64,000 bases of DNA, taken from Zoogloea sp. (GTDB lineage Bacteria > Pseudomonadota > Gammaproteobacteria > Burkholderiales > Rhodocyclaceae). Position numbers and translations under genes: made by a program. Shown one piece after another: positions 47,214 to 56,951 of the stretch (the stretch's first letter is position 1; every line of letters starts with the position of its first letter). The notes beneath the pieces were generated by a model. It was given only the letters and a program-made list of their open reading frames with translations. It had not been told where the DNA came from and ran no database searches. The stretch covers positions 1 through 64,000 of the forward strand of contig NZ_JAQVCN010000005.1 of NCBI RefSeq assembly GCF_028689785.1, written 5' to 3'.

Positions 47214-49127
47214 TTACTTCCAGTCACCCCGCAAGCCTGCCACCTGCACCTGCAGGCCCGGCAGGCTGACGGTTTCAGGTGGAAGAGCGGGCCCCACCAC
47301 CAGCTCTATCCTGTTGAACAAGCCGCGCCGCAGGGGCCGGCTCAGGGCCGGGCCATCCTTGCGTGAGAACATGCTGCCCCACAGGCCGCGCAGGGCCATG
47401 GGGATGACCGGTACCGGGTTGGTTTCCAGGATGCGGGCGATGCCGGGACGGAAGGGGCACAGCTCTCCATCAGCGGTGATCTTTCCTTCCGGAAAGAGGC
47501 CGATCAGCTCTCCGGCAGCCAAGGCTGCCGAGACTTCTGCAAATGCTGCCTCCATCATTGCCGGGTCTTCCTTGGCGGGGGCGATGGGGATGGCCTGGCT
47601 GTGACGGAAGACGAAGGACAGCACTGGCCAGCGGAAGATGCGGTGGTCCATCACGAAGCGGATCGGTCGGCGGGAGGCTGCGGCGATCACTAGCGCATCG
47701 ACAAAGCTCACGTGGTTGCAGACGATCACGGCCGGTCCTTCGGAGGGGATGTGTGCCAGCCCTTCGGTGCGCAGACGATAGACCGTATGGACCAGCAGCC
47801 AGACGATGAAACGCAGCAAGAATTCCGGCACCAGCCGGTAGATGTAGAAGGCCACCGCTGCGTTCATGATGGCGGCCACGCCGAACAGCATGGGCATGGA
47901 CAGCCCGGTGCTGAGCAGCGCACCGGCAACCAGGGCGCCAACCACCATGAACAGCGCATTGAGGATGTTGTTGGCAGCGATCACCCGTGCCCGGTGTCCA
48001 GGTGCCGAGCGGCTCTGCATCATGGCGTAGAGGGGCACGATGAAGAAGCCTCCGAACACGCCGAGCATGGTCAGGGCCAGCAGAACCCGCAGCATGCCGG
48101 GTTGCACCAGGACCTCACCGATGGCCAGCGGTGCGCCGGCCGGCAGGGTACCCGGAGAAGCCAGGGCGATGTCGAGCCCGAACAGGGTGAGGCCGATGGA
48201 GCCGAAGGGCACCAGACCGATTTCCACATGGCCGCCGGAGAGCTTCTCGCACAGCAGCGAACCCAGGCCGATACCTACCGTGAAGGTCGCCAGCAGCAGG
48301 GTGACCGTGCCTTCTCCGCCTCCCAGCACGCCCTTGGCGTAGGCCGGAAACTGGGCCAGGAACAGGGCGCCATAGAGCCAGAACCAGGAAATGCCGAGGA
48401 TGGCCAGGAACACCGGTCGGTTCTCCCGGGCAAAGCCGATGTTGCGCCAGGTTTCGGTGAAGGGATTGGGGTTGACGCGCAGGTCTGGGGCTGGTGCTGG
48501 AGCTGGCGGTACGCCCCGGCTGGTCAAGTATCCGGCAAACGCTACCAGGATTCCACCTCCGGCAATCCACAGGTCACCGTGCGGTGCACCGGCAAGCAGG
48601 CCGCCGCACAGGGTTCCCAGCAGAATCGCCACAAAGGTGCCGGCCTCCACCAGCGCATTGCCGCCCACCAGTTCATCTTCGTGCAGATGTTGTGGCAGCA
48701 GGGCGTACTTGACCGGACCAAACAGGGTTGAGTGGCAGCCGAGCAGGAACAGGGCGCCGAACAGTACAGCGAGGCTGTGGATGAGGAAGCCGGCGAGGGC
48801 CACGACCATGATGCCGATCTCCAGCACCTTGACCAGGCGGGTCAGGCGGGCCTTGTCGTACTTGTCGGCAAGCTGACCTGCCGAGGCCGAGAACAGGAAG
48901 AAGGGCAGGATGAAGATCCCCGCTGCCAGATTGGCCAGCAGTGCTGGGGCGATTGTCGTCCAGCTGGCCGCCTGGAAGGTGAGCAGCACCACCAGAGCGT
49001 TCTTGAACAGGTTGTCGTTGAAGGCGCCCAGAAACTGGGTCAGGAAGAAGGGACGGAAGCGCCTTTCTCCGAGCAGGTGAAACTGGGACGGAGGAGCGTC
49101 CTTGGCGTGATCCGGCGGGGCACTCAT
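47214..49127 (-). CDS. LplT-like MFS transporter fused to PlsC acyltransferase
   Basis: The 637-aa protein has an N-terminal MFS transporter of the lysophospholipid LplT type (FFLTQFLGAFNDNLFKNALV, about residues 15-420) and a C-terminal PlsC acyltransferase with NHVSFVDALV (H-x4-D) and LFPEGKITADG. This should flip lysophospholipids inward and re-acylate them. It is the last gene of the arsR-aas operon and overlaps the amidohydrolase by 4 bp. A start at the ATG of MSAPPDHAK is assumed. Confidence 0.9.
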   Translation of the reverse strand: MSAPPDHAKDAPPSQFHLLGERRFRPFFLTQFLGAFNDNLFKNALVVLLTFQAASWTTIAPALLANLAAGIFILPFFLFSASAGQLADKYDKARLTRLVKVLEIGIMVVALAGFLIHSLAVLFGALFLLGCHSTLFGPVKYALLPQHLHEDELVGGNALVEAGTFVAILLGTLCGGLLAGAPHGDLWIAGGGILVAFAGYLTSRGVPPAPAPAPDLRVNPNPFTETWRNIGFARENRPVFLAILGISWFWLYGALFLAQFPAYAKGVLGGGEGTVTLLLATFTVGIGLGSLLCEKLSGGHVEIGLVPFGSIGLTLFGLDIALASPGTLPAGAPLAIGEVLVQPGMLRVLLALTMLGVFGGFFIVPLYAMMQSRSAPGHRARVIAANNILNALFMVVGALVAGALLSTGLSMPMLFGVAAIMNAAVAFYIYRLVPEFLLRFIVWLLVHTVYRLRTEGLAHIPSEGPAVIVCNHVSFVDALVIAAASRRPIRFVMDHRIFRWPVLSFVFRHSQAIPIAPAKEDPAMMEAAFAEVSAALAAGELIGLFPEGKITADGELCPFRPGIARILETNPVPVIPMALRGLWGSMFSRKDGPALSRPLRRGLFNRIELVVGPALPPETVSLPGLQVQVAGLRGDWK

Positions 49128-50359
49128 GCAGGTTTCCGATCAAAGAAGTTGCGCGTTTCAAAAACGCTTCGGGCAAAGTGCCGCTGTCCCGAGCGCAGGT
49201 GGCGCTTGAGAACGAAGTCGAAGAGCAGAGGATTGTGCTCGCGGAGGGTTTCCAGCACCGGCACTGCAGCCGGATCGAGGAGTCTTTCGCGGGCCAGCTG
49301 GCGGGCTGATACCAGGGGCAGGATACCGGGCAGCGGGTAATCGGTACCGAAGAGCAGGCGCGGGTGCCAGTCTTCCTGCTCAAGGAGGTGACGGATGATG
49401 CCCACATCCCGATTGCGCAGATTGATGGCGGAAATGTCGCCATACAGCAATCCGGCATAGTGCTGCTCACCCATCAGGCGTGCGAACAGGCTGAAGCTGG
49501 ATACCCGGGGGCCGTTGCGTCCCCGGTCTTCATCCTGGTCCTCGCCGAGGCTGGCGCAGTGGGCTATCACCACGCGCACTCCATGATCAAGGGCCCGGCG
49601 CAGGCGCAGGGGGTTGCCCCAGGCAGGCTGGCCGGCGCCATGGACAGCTTTCTCCTCACCAGCATGGGTGATCAGCGGCATGCCGAGCCGGGCCATCGCC
49701 GTGTAGAAGCGGTCGCAGGCAGGCGAGGCCGGATCGATGCCCATCGCTGGTGGCAGCCACTTGACGGCACGTGCCCCATCGCGGACTGCGCCTTCCAGGG
49801 CTTCGACGCAGTCTGGCCGGTAGGGATGGATGGAGCAGACCCACTCAAAATAGGCCGGATTGGCCCGGGCCACATCCCGGGCATACGCATCGGGAACATG
49901 GAAAGCGGTGAGTTCGGGATGCGGCCGCCCGTGCGCATCATGGGTGCGCTCGAAGGCCAGCAGTATCAGCTTGAAGCCCGTCTGCATGCCGTCGGCCAGA
50001 TTGTGGAGACGCTCCACATAGCTCTGGTCCACCCGCCCGGGGGCCTCGTGGGCGCAGCCGGCGTTGAGGTAGAAGAGCCGCTGGAAATACTCGGTGGGGT
50101 GCAGCGGACTGAGCATGCGCGGGGTGATGGTGACGCCGCTGCCTCCGTCACCGATACCGGCCAGGTGGGCGTGACAGTCCCACACCCGGGCAGGATCGAG
50201 CCCTTCCCAGGCTGCGCGGACGACGTCGTGAGCAGCGATATCCGGGGGCAGGCTGGCTCGGCAGGGGTTCCACAGGCTTCGTCGGGCAAGGGCGGTGCCA
50301 CCCGCACCAAGCAGTGCTGCCGTTGCGGTGCTGCCGAGGATGAAGTGGCGGCGCTTCAT
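49124..50359 (-). CDS. Exported amidohydrolase-family metalloenzyme
   Basis: The 411-aa protein starts MKRRHFILGSTATAALLGAG, a twin-arginine-like signal, and has an amidohydrolase (TIM-barrel) pattern: metal HxH in WDCHAHLAG, further His in PLITHAGEE and IAHCASLGED, and Asp in FGTDYPLPG. Substrate unknown. It overlaps rrtA (4 bp) and the transporter (4 bp), so it belongs to the same operon and may act in the periplasm on envelope-derived compounds. Confidence 0.83.
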   Translation of the reverse strand: MKRRHFILGSTATAALLGAGGTALARRSLWNPCRASLPPDIAAHDVVRAAWEGLDPARVWDCHAHLAGIGDGGSGVTITPRMLSPLHPTEYFQRLFYLNAGCAHEAPGRVDQSYVERLHNLADGMQTGFKLILLAFERTHDAHGRPHPELTAFHVPDAYARDVARANPAYFEWVCSIHPYRPDCVEALEGAVRDGARAVKWLPPAMGIDPASPACDRFYTAMARLGMPLITHAGEEKAVHGAGQPAWGNPLRLRRALDHGVRVVIAHCASLGEDQDEDRGRNGPRVSSFSLFARLMGEQHYAGLLYGDISAINLRNRDVGIIRHLLEQEDWHPRLLFGTDYPLPGILPLVSARQLARERLLDPAAVPVLETLREHNPLLFDFVLKRHLRSGQRHFARSVFETRNFFDRKPA

Positions 50360-50904
50360 GATGGGGACGCAGTTTTCCGGTCGAGGTGGAGAAAGCCTGC
50401 CCAAGCGCTCAATCCGAGAAGAAATCCGGCAAGGTGGGCCTGCCAGGTGGTGGCGATGCCCACAGGCAGGAGCGGTGATGGGGTTCCGGAAATGGCGTCG
50501 AATGCCAGCTTTGCGCCCCAGGCCAGTGCCGCGATACGGCCGATCATGCCGCCATCGATTGCCACGCCGACCACCAGCACGGCGACAAGTCCGGACATTC
50601 CGCGGTAAGTCTGTAGTTCGGGCAGCAGGCTCAGCAGGACCAGGGACAACAGCGGGGCGGCAAGGGGCAATAGTGCCAGCCAGCGCCGCAGGGGCTTTCC
50701 GGCAATCACCATGAGTGCGGCGACAGCAGCGAGGTTGCCGATCAGATGCAGGTTCGACCAATGGCACAACTGGCCGGTCCAGAGGCGCCAGATTTCGCCA
50801 CCTGTGATGGCCGCGCGGTCAAACTGCATGCTCTCACCTGGCATCAGGTTGGCAAGGGCGAACAGGCTGACCAACAGTGCCAGGAGCAGTCGCTCAGCTG
50901 GCAC
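50356..50904 (-). CDS. rrtA: Rhombosortase (rhomboid family GlyGly-CTERM protease)
   Basis: Rhombosortases cut proteins bearing a GlyGly-CTERM tail. The 182-aa membrane protein shows HWSNLHLIGN in the second helix, the catalytic Ser104 in YRGMSGL and His157 in QAHLAGFLLG, as in rhomboids. I chose the GTG at 50904, which has an excellent GGAGG site 4 bases before it and overlaps the substrate gene by 11 bp. The gene just upstream encodes a lipoprotein with a GlyGly-CTERM tail, its probable substrate. Confidence 0.88.
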   Translation of the reverse strand: MPAERLLLALLVSLFALANLMPGESMQFDRAAITGGEIWRLWTGQLCHWSNLHLIGNLAAVAALMVIAGKPLRRWLALLPLAAPLLSLVLLSLLPELQTYRGMSGLVAVLVVGVAIDGGMIGRIAALAWGAKLAFDAISGTPSPLLPVGIATTWQAHLAGFLLGLSAWAGFLHLDRKTASPS

Positions 50905-51721
50905 GCAGCCTCCGGGCCAGCACAAATGCTGCGGCGAGTCCGAGCAGGCCGAGCCCGGCCAGGTCCATGCTGCCACCCCCTTTGTACTCGGGCTTATGGA
51001 CGATTCTTGCAACCTTCTGCTCCTTGGCTCTGGTCCTGAAGGCTTCGAGCTGGGCATCGAGGCGTGGAATCATCTCGTCGATGGCTTGCCGGTAGCCTTC
51101 CGTTCGTGCTTCCCGGGAGGCTTCGGACAACTTGACCAGTGCCGAGCTTCCCTTGATCTGACTTGTTCCAGGGGCGCGGAATAGCAGGTTGCGGCTCTTC
51201 ACATCGAAGACGGTGGCATCCACCAGAGTGCTTACGTCGTACTGGTTGCCGTTGATCACATAGGCGCCGACGATGGTCCAGTACAGCAGGGACAGGCGGT
51301 TGCTGTCACTGAATTGGACCTGATCGTAGGAGATCAGGGTCACCACGTCCACGTTGAACATCCGGGCGGCCTGCTCCAGATTCTCGAAGCCCCCTTTGGG
51401 GCGCAAGTAGGCCGTAGGGATGACCTCGATGGCGGAGATGTAGGGGCGGTTGGCAAAGGCGTCCTTGACCCGGCGCAGCAGGCGATCACGCTCTAGCTCC
51501 GGCAGATCTGCATAACGGTCGCCAGGGACAAAGGCGATGCCGACACGTAGGGGGAGGCTCAGCTCCGGCACACTTGGTGTGAGTTCGGGTTGCTGGTTTT
51601 TCGGGTAGAGGTAGTCAACCACCATGCCGCGCTGGGCTTGGTTACCGCGTTCCCACCACATGGCACAGCCGGCCAGCAGGGAAGATGCGAGAAGAATGGC
51701 GATGAGGGCTTTGTTGCGCAT
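50894..51721 (-). CDS. Rhombotarget lipoprotein with GlyGly-CTERM tail
   Basis: The 275-aa protein starts with a lipoprotein signal (lipobox LLAGC, Cys19) and ends with a GlyGly-CTERM sorting tail: a KGGG motif, a hydrophobic helix (LAGLGLLGLAAAFVLA) and a basic end (RRLRAS). The middle (VGIAFVPGD, VVTLISYDQVQF, TLVDATVFDVKSRNLLFRAP) matches the rhombotarget lipoprotein family. It is made just before its probable protease RrtA. Anchored by lipid at one end and the sorting tail at the other, it is probably released at the C-terminus by RrtA. Confidence 0.86.
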   Translation of the reverse strand: MRNKALIAILLASSLLAGCAMWWERGNQAQRGMVVDYLYPKNQQPELTPSVPELSLPLRVGIAFVPGDRYADLPELERDRLLRRVKDAFANRPYISAIEVIPTAYLRPKGGFENLEQAARMFNVDVVTLISYDQVQFSDSNRLSLLYWTIVGAYVINGNQYDVSTLVDATVFDVKSRNLLFRAPGTSQIKGSSALVKLSEASREARTEGYRQAIDEMIPRLDAQLEAFRTRAKEQKVARIVHKPEYKGGGSMDLAGLGLLGLAAAFVLARRLRAS

Positions 51722-51742
51722 GACTGTCCTTTCCGGGATGGC

Positions 51743-53881
51743 TCAGGCCCTTTCGGCCCACTGCTTGAGGCTGACGTAGTCGATCTTGCCGGTACCCAAT
51801 AGTGGCAGGGCATCGACTGTGATGATCCGGCGAGGTACGGCAATCTCGGGCCAGCCGCCGCTCCGGGCGGTAGCCTGGAGCTGCTCGCGATTCAGCGCCG
51901 GGTCGGTGGAGAACAGAAGGATTGTCTCGCCCCGGGCTGGGTCGGGTTGCGTGGACGCAGCGTGGGCTGCGGTCGGCGATGTGGATGCGGCGAGTTTCTC
52001 CACAGCCTCCAGGGACACCATCTCACCGGCTACCTTGGCAAAGCGCTTGACCCGCCCGACGATCTTGACGAAGCCTTCGTCGCTCAACTCCACCACATCG
52101 CCGGTCTCGTACCAGCCATCACCGGCCGGCGATGCAGGCGGCTGGAGAACGCCGGGGTTCTCGAAGCGCAGGTAGCCCGACATGAGGTTGGGACCCTTCA
52201 CATGCAACATGCCGCCGGCAGCAATTCCCGGGATCGGTACCAGCTGATACTGGATGCCCGGTAGAAACTGCCCCACGGTGCCGCTGCGGAAGGCCATCGG
52301 AGTGTTCACTGCCAGCACCGGGGCGGTTTCGGTGGCGCCATAACCTTCGAAGATGCGGATCCCGAATTTTTCGAACCACAGGTCGCGTACTGGTGTGGCG
52401 AGCTTTTCGGCGCCAGCGATCACGTAACGCAGACGATAGAAGTCGTATGGGTGGGCAAACTTGGCGTAGTTGCCAAGAAAGGTGCTGGTGCCGAGCAGCA
52501 CTGTGCAGTTGCGGTCGTAGGCCAGTTCGGGAATCACCCGGTAGTGGAGCGGTGACGGGTAGAGGAAGACGCGCGCACCAGACAGCACCGGCAGCAGTCC
52601 GCCGGCCGTCAGGCCGAAGGAGTGGAACAGGGGAAGGGCGTTGAGAATCTTGTCGTCGATGGAGAAGTCCACCACCGCGCGGATCTGGGCTACGTTTGCC
52701 AGTAGTGCCCGGTGCGACAGCACAACACCCTTCGGCTTGCCTTCGGAGCCGGACGTGAACAGCACGACTGCAGCATCTTCCGGTGAGCCGGCCGGGAGCG
52801 CGAGTCTCGGAAAGGGCAATGCCCACAACAGCAGCCACAGCTTGTCGCTCAGACGCATCCTAGCCTGCAGCTCCTCCAGGTAGATCAGTCGCACGCCCTG
52901 CAGGGCAGGGAGCTTGTCACCCAGCTTGGCCTGCTCGACAAAGGCTTGGGAGGTGACAATGCAGCGGATCTGTGCTGCGGTGATTGCTGCCTGCATGCCC
53001 TCGACGCCAGCCGTGTAATTGAGCATGGCAGCTGTGCGCCGGTATGCCGAAAGGCCGAAGACGAGTCCCAGTGTGGGCGCCAGATTGGGCAGCAGGATCC
53101 CGACCTTCTCACTGGGCCGACTCTCCCGGGCAACCAGTCGTCCAAGGGCCAGGGCCATCTTGATCACGTCACGGTAGCTGTACTCGATCTGCTTGAGATC
53201 CTCCACCAGGGAATGACCATGACCCTGGATGTCAGCGGCATCGAGCAGGGTGGTGAATAGGGTTTGGTCCGGTCGGGTGGCGAAGATCATTTCCTGCATG
53301 AGACGACGCATGGCCTCGCCGGCCCGGCGACGCCGGTCGCGGGCCGTGGGCGCCTCGGGCATGGGAATGTGAGTGGTGGGCAATATGGAAAGACTGATTC
53401 GCGGAAAGAGACGACGTGGGACGTGGGCCGCGAGACGGGAAAAATAGGTGCGGGCTGCGCCGTCGATCCTTACCGGAAGAATCGTCGCGCCTGTTTTGGC
53501 AGCGACGAAGGCCGGGCCGTCGTAAGTCTTCATCAGGCTGCCCGTCGTGGTGATGCGACCTTCGGGGAAGATGACGACCGGGCGACCGCTCTCCAGTAGT
53601 CGGATTACCTTCTTCATGGCCATGGGGCTGGTGGGATCGACCGCGAGGTAGTCCACCAGGGAAAGAAGAAGCCGGAAAGCCGGATTGCGTACGACTCCTG
53701 TATGAACGACAAATACCGGATCAAGGGGCAGGAAGAGACCCAGCAGCAGGCCATCAAGAAAGGACTCGTGGTTGGCCACGACCAGCAGCCGTCCGCTATC
53801 TGCGGGTGGATGCCCCTTGACCTGGACCCGGAACATGAGGGAACTGAGGGTACGCAGGAGCACCTTGATGATCGATCGCAT
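51743..53881 (-). CDS. aas: Bifunctional acyl-ACP synthetase/lysophospholipid acyltransferase Aas
   Basis: The 712-aa protein matches E. coli Aas in domain order and length (719). Residues 1-190 are PlsC (NHESFLDGLL, H-x4-D; VIFPEGRITTTG). The rest is an AMP-forming ligase with LFTSGSEGKPKGVVLSHRAL, GYGATETAPV, TGDVVELSDEGFVKIVGR and the catalytic lysine in GTGKIDYVSLKQW. It re-acylates lysophosphatidylethanolamine. It heads the operon after arsR and is accompanied by the LplT-PlsC gene four genes on. Confidence 0.9.
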   Translation of the reverse strand: MRSIIKVLLRTLSSLMFRVQVKGHPPADSGRLLVVANHESFLDGLLLGLFLPLDPVFVVHTGVVRNPAFRLLLSLVDYLAVDPTSPMAMKKVIRLLESGRPVVIFPEGRITTTGSLMKTYDGPAFVAAKTGATILPVRIDGAARTYFSRLAAHVPRRLFPRISLSILPTTHIPMPEAPTARDRRRRAGEAMRRLMQEMIFATRPDQTLFTTLLDAADIQGHGHSLVEDLKQIEYSYRDVIKMALALGRLVARESRPSEKVGILLPNLAPTLGLVFGLSAYRRTAAMLNYTAGVEGMQAAITAAQIRCIVTSQAFVEQAKLGDKLPALQGVRLIYLEELQARMRLSDKLWLLLWALPFPRLALPAGSPEDAAVVLFTSGSEGKPKGVVLSHRALLANVAQIRAVVDFSIDDKILNALPLFHSFGLTAGGLLPVLSGARVFLYPSPLHYRVIPELAYDRNCTVLLGTSTFLGNYAKFAHPYDFYRLRYVIAGAEKLATPVRDLWFEKFGIRIFEGYGATETAPVLAVNTPMAFRSGTVGQFLPGIQYQLVPIPGIAAGGMLHVKGPNLMSGYLRFENPGVLQPPASPAGDGWYETGDVVELSDEGFVKIVGRVKRFAKVAGEMVSLEAVEKLAASTSPTAAHAASTQPDPARGETILLFSTDPALNREQLQATARSGGWPEIAVPRRIITVDALPLLGTGKIDYVSLKQWAERA

Positions 53882-53894
53882 GGAAATGGCCCGG

Positions 53895-54206
53895 TCAGAG
53901 ATAAGCGTCGAGGTAGGTGGAGACCTTTCCGAAAGCCTCCTGCAAGAAGGCTTTGTTCACATGGAAATAGATCTCCTTGCCCTCCCTTTCCGAAACGAGT
54001 ACGCCGGCCTCACGCAGCACTTTCAGATGGTGGGAGACGGTTGAGCGGGCGAGGGTGGATACCTCGGCGATCTGGCCGACGTTGAGCCTCTCACCAGCCT
54101 CGAAGGTCAGCAGAATCCGCTGTCGGTGCTCATCACCAAGAGCAGCGAAGATGGCCGAAATGTCACGCCAGGTTTCGGGGATGGCCCGGGAGTAGTCATT
54201 ATTCAT
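53895..54206 (-). CDS. ArsR-family regulator without cysteines
   Basis: The 103-aa protein is a winged-helix ArsR member: DEHRQRILLTFEAGERLNVG, STLARSTVSHHLKVLREAGV, and LVSEREGKEIYFHVN. It contains no cysteine, so it cannot use a thiol metal site and probably senses something else. It lies 13 bp before aas and is likely an autorepressor of the six-gene operon. I chose the ATG at 54206; an in-frame start 12 codons upstream would begin inside a candidate operator. Confidence 0.88.
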   Translation of the reverse strand: MNNDYSRAIPETWRDISAIFAALGDEHRQRILLTFEAGERLNVGQIAEVSTLARSTVSHHLKVLREAGVLVSEREGKEIYFHVNKAFLQEAFGKVSTYLDAYL

Positions 54207-54207
54207 G

Positions 54208-54221
54208 TCGATAATGATCGA
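54208..54221. promoter_or_regulatory. Candidate ArsR operator
   Basis: TCGAT-AATG-ATCGA is a 14-bp inverted repeat directly upstream of the arsR ATG. A short imperfect dyad next to the start is where an ArsR autorepressor would bind. Moderate support only. Confidence 0.4.
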
Positions 54222-54307
54222 TATGTTTCCGGTATCTGTCAAGCACCAGGTCTGGCAATTTCCCTCATGCCGATGACCTGTCCAATAATGCTGCAGTGCG
54301 GCGGCGA

Positions 54308-54336
54308 TTGACTTTGCTGCGGTTAACCCCTACTAT
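54308..54336 (+). promoter_or_regulatory. Predicted sigma-70 promoter of the atp operon
   Basis: TTGACT (54308-54313), a 17-bp spacer (54314-54330) and TACTAT (54331-54336) precede atpI by about 57 bp. Both hexamers differ from consensus by at most two bases, and the location is right for the operon start. Confidence 0.65.
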
Positions 54337-54393
54337 CCACACGTTTTTCGTACGGCGGACGGCGCATTACCCGACGTGCCACGCAGAGAGCCA

Positions 54394-54735
54394 ATGTTAA
54401 AAGCGGTATTCCTGCAGATAGGCGCGACAATTCTTGTAGCATTGGCTGCAGGATTGATTTCAGGGACGCGCGGTGCGTTGTCGGCGGCGTTGGGAGGCGC
54501 AGCCTGTGTTCTTCCCAATTTGTTGTTCGCCCTGCGCCTCAGCTTGGTTTCCAAGCGTCCGGCTGCGTCGTACCCGCTTGAGTTTTTTGTTGGCGAGTTC
54601 TTTAAGATCGCGTCAACCGTAGGATTGTTGGCGACCGTTCGACTCGTGTATCCAGACGTCCATTGGTTGGCGTTGTTTATCGGGTTGGTCGTGGCGCTGA
54701 AGGCGAATTTATTTGCATTTTTGGTGAAGACCTAA
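54394..54735 (+). CDS. atpI: ATP synthase subunit I
   Basis: The 113-aa membrane protein has about four helices ([75 protein letters not shown]), the pattern of AtpI, which assists assembly of the c-ring. The N-P-N segment (VLPNLLFA) and end [10 protein letters not shown] are typical. I chose the ATG at 54394; an in-frame GTG six codons upstream is also possible. First gene of the atp operon, 2 bp before atpB. Confidence 0.88.
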   Translation: MLKAVFLQIGATILVALAAGLISGTRGALSAALGGAACVLPNLLFALRLSLVSKRPAASYPLEFFVGEFFKIASTVGLLATVRLVYPDVHWLALFIGLVVALKANLFAFLVKT

Positions 54736-54737
54736 CC

Positions 54738-55580
54738 ATGAGCACTGGCACCGAAGCACACGGCCCGACCGCGGGCGAGTACATTGTCCACCACCTCACC
54801 CATCTGAACTCCACCGGTCACGCGCAAACCGCGATCATTGACTGGAGCGTTTGGAACCTCGATACCCTCTTCTTCTCGATCGGTCTCGGCATCGTTACCC
54901 TGTTGCTGCTGACTAAGGCCGCGAGCAAGGCTACGTCCGGCGTTCCCGGCCGTTTCCAGGCTGCCGTCGAAATCCTCGTCGAGATGGTTGCCGACCAGGC
55001 CAAGGGCATTGTGCACAGTGCTGAATCCCGCAAGTTCGTGGCCCCCGTGGCGCTGACCGTGTTCTTCTGGATCTTCCTGATGAACTCCATGGACTTCCTG
55101 CCGGTTGATCTGCTGCCCAAAATCTGGGCGTTGATCTCCGGTGACGAGCATGCTTACCTGCGCGTCGTGCCCACCGCCGATCTGAACGGCACCCTCGGCA
55201 TGTCCATTGGTGTTCTGCTGATCTGTCTTTACTACAACATCAAGATCAAGGGCCTTGGTGGCTGGGTTCACGAACTTTTCACGGCCCCGTTCGGCTCGCA
55301 CCCGCTGCTCTACCCGATCAACTTCCTCATGCAGATGATCGAGTTCCTTGCCAAGACCGTTTCCCACGGCATGCGGCTGTTCGGCAATATGTATGCTGGC
55401 GAGCTGGTCTTCATGCTGATTGCGCTGATGGGCGGTACTGCCACCGTGTTCGGTTTCCTCGGCCACATCGTTGCCGGTTCCATCTGGGCGGTCTTCCACA
55501 TCCTGATCGTCGCCCTGCAGGCCTTCATCTTCATGATGCTGACCCTGGTGTACATCGGACAGGCCCACGAAAGCCACTAA
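54738..55580 (+). CDS. atpB: ATP synthase Fo subunit a
   Basis: The 280-aa subunit forms the proton half-channels. The functional arginine lies in [16 protein letters not shown], and the conserved [12 protein letters not shown] and [20 protein letters not shown] segments are present, with the long N-terminal region ending [12 protein letters not shown]. Start at 54738 is clear; the upstream frame overlaps atpI. Normal length. Confidence 0.97.
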   Translation: MSTGTEAHGPTAGEYIVHHLTHLNSTGHAQTAIIDWSVWNLDTLFFSIGLGIVTLLLLTKAASKATSGVPGRFQAAVEILVEMVADQAKGIVHSAESRKFVAPVALTVFFWIFLMNSMDFLPVDLLPKIWALISGDEHAYLRVVPTADLNGTLGMSIGVLLICLYYNIKIKGLGGWVHELFTAPFGSHPLLYPINFLMQMIEFLAKTVSHGMRLFGNMYAGELVFMLIALMGGTATVFGFLGHIVAGSIWAVFHILIVALQAFIFMMLTLVYIGQAHESH

Positions 55581-55621
55581 TTAGTTTCAAGGTTTAAGCA
55601 GTCGTTTCGGTTTCAATTTAA

Positions 55622-55891
<270 letters not shown>

Positions 55892-55926
55892 GTTTCGCGG
55901 TCCAACCTGACTAAAGGAAGACTACC

Positions 55927-56400
55927 GTGAATCTGAACGCAACCCTGGTAGCCCAGCTCGTTGTGTTCTTCATTCTGGCGTGGGTCACGATGAAATTCGT
56001 GTGGCCCCCCATTGTGAAGGCACTCGATGAGCGCGCGAAGAAGATCGCCGACGGGCTCGCGGCTGCGGACAAGGCGAAGAGCGATCTCGCTCATGCCGAG
56101 AAGAAAGTCGTTGAAGAGCTGCGCAAGGCACGCGAATCCGCTACGGACGTTCGTGCTTCTGCTGAAAAGCAGGCTGCAGTGTTCCTCGATGAAGCTCGCG
56201 CCGAAGCCGCCCGCATCATTGCCCAGGCCCGTGAAGCCGCCGAAGCCGAAGCTGGCGTCGCTGCCCAACGCGCCAAAGAAGCCCTGCGCGATCAGGTCGC
56301 CCATCTGGCTGTCGCCGGTGCCGAGAAGATTCTCCGCAAGGAAATCAATGCTCAGGCCCACGCCGACCTGCTGGCCAACCTGAAACAGGAACTTCAATAA
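55927..56400 (+). CDS. atpF: ATP synthase Fo subunit b
   Basis: The 157-aa stalk subunit has one N-terminal membrane helix ([20 protein letters not shown]) and then a long charged helical stalk (about 40-150) that pairs as a dimer. The start is GTG at 55927 after an AAAGGAAG site. It is the usual length and lies between atpE and atpH. Confidence 0.96.
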   Translation: MNLNATLVAQLVVFFILAWVTMKFVWPPIVKALDERAKKIADGLAAADKAKSDLAHAEKKVVEELRKARESATDVRASAEKQAAVFLDEARAEAARIIAQAREAAEAEAGVAAQRAKEALRDQVAHLAVAGAEKILRKEINAQAHADLLANLKQELQ

Positions 56401-56403
56401 GCC

Positions 56404-56940
56404 ATGGCCGAGAATGTCACCATCGCACGCCCCTATGCTGAAGCGGCATTTCAGCTCGCTTCCGCGGGCAATGCGCTGGGGCCTTGGTCGGAAGCACTAG
56501 GTCGGCTGGCGTCCATCGCCGCCGATCCGCAAATGGGGGATTGCATCAGCGATCCCAAGCTCCAGCCTGCACAACTGGCCGGGCTTTTCCTCGAGGTCGC
56601 TGGAACCGGACTTTCTGCTGAACAGCAGAATTACGTTCGTGTTCTGGTTGAAAACGAGCGTCTGCAAGTGCTTCCCGAGATCCGTGACCTGTTCGTTGCT
56701 CTCAAGAACGAACACGAAGGTGTCAAGGAGGCGAATATCGTCTCCGCCTTCCCCATGGACGATGCCACGCTGAAAACGCTCGTTGCTGACCTGGAAGCTC
56801 GCTTCAAGGCCAAGCTCAACGTGAGCGTCAGCGTCGACCCCGAGTTGATCGGTGGGGTCAAGATCGCCGTTGGGGATGAAGTCATCGACGCCTCGGTCCG
56901 CGGCAAGCTCGCGAACATGGCCGCCGCGCTAAAGAACTAG
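56404..56940 (+). CDS. atpH: ATP synthase F1 subunit delta
   Basis: The 178-aa subunit links F1 to the b stalk. It begins with the OSCP-type helical bundle ([17 protein letters not shown]) and ends with the conserved [28 protein letters not shown]. It starts 3 bp after atpF and precedes atpA by 11 bp. Confidence 0.96.
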   Translation: MAENVTIARPYAEAAFQLASAGNALGPWSEALGRLASIAADPQMGDCISDPKLQPAQLAGLFLEVAGTGLSAEQQNYVRVLVENERLQVLPEIRDLFVALKNEHEGVKEANIVSAFPMDDATLKTLVADLEARFKAKLNVSVSVDPELIGGVKIAVGDEVIDASVRGKLANMAAALKN

Positions 56941-56951
56941 GAGCATAAGCT

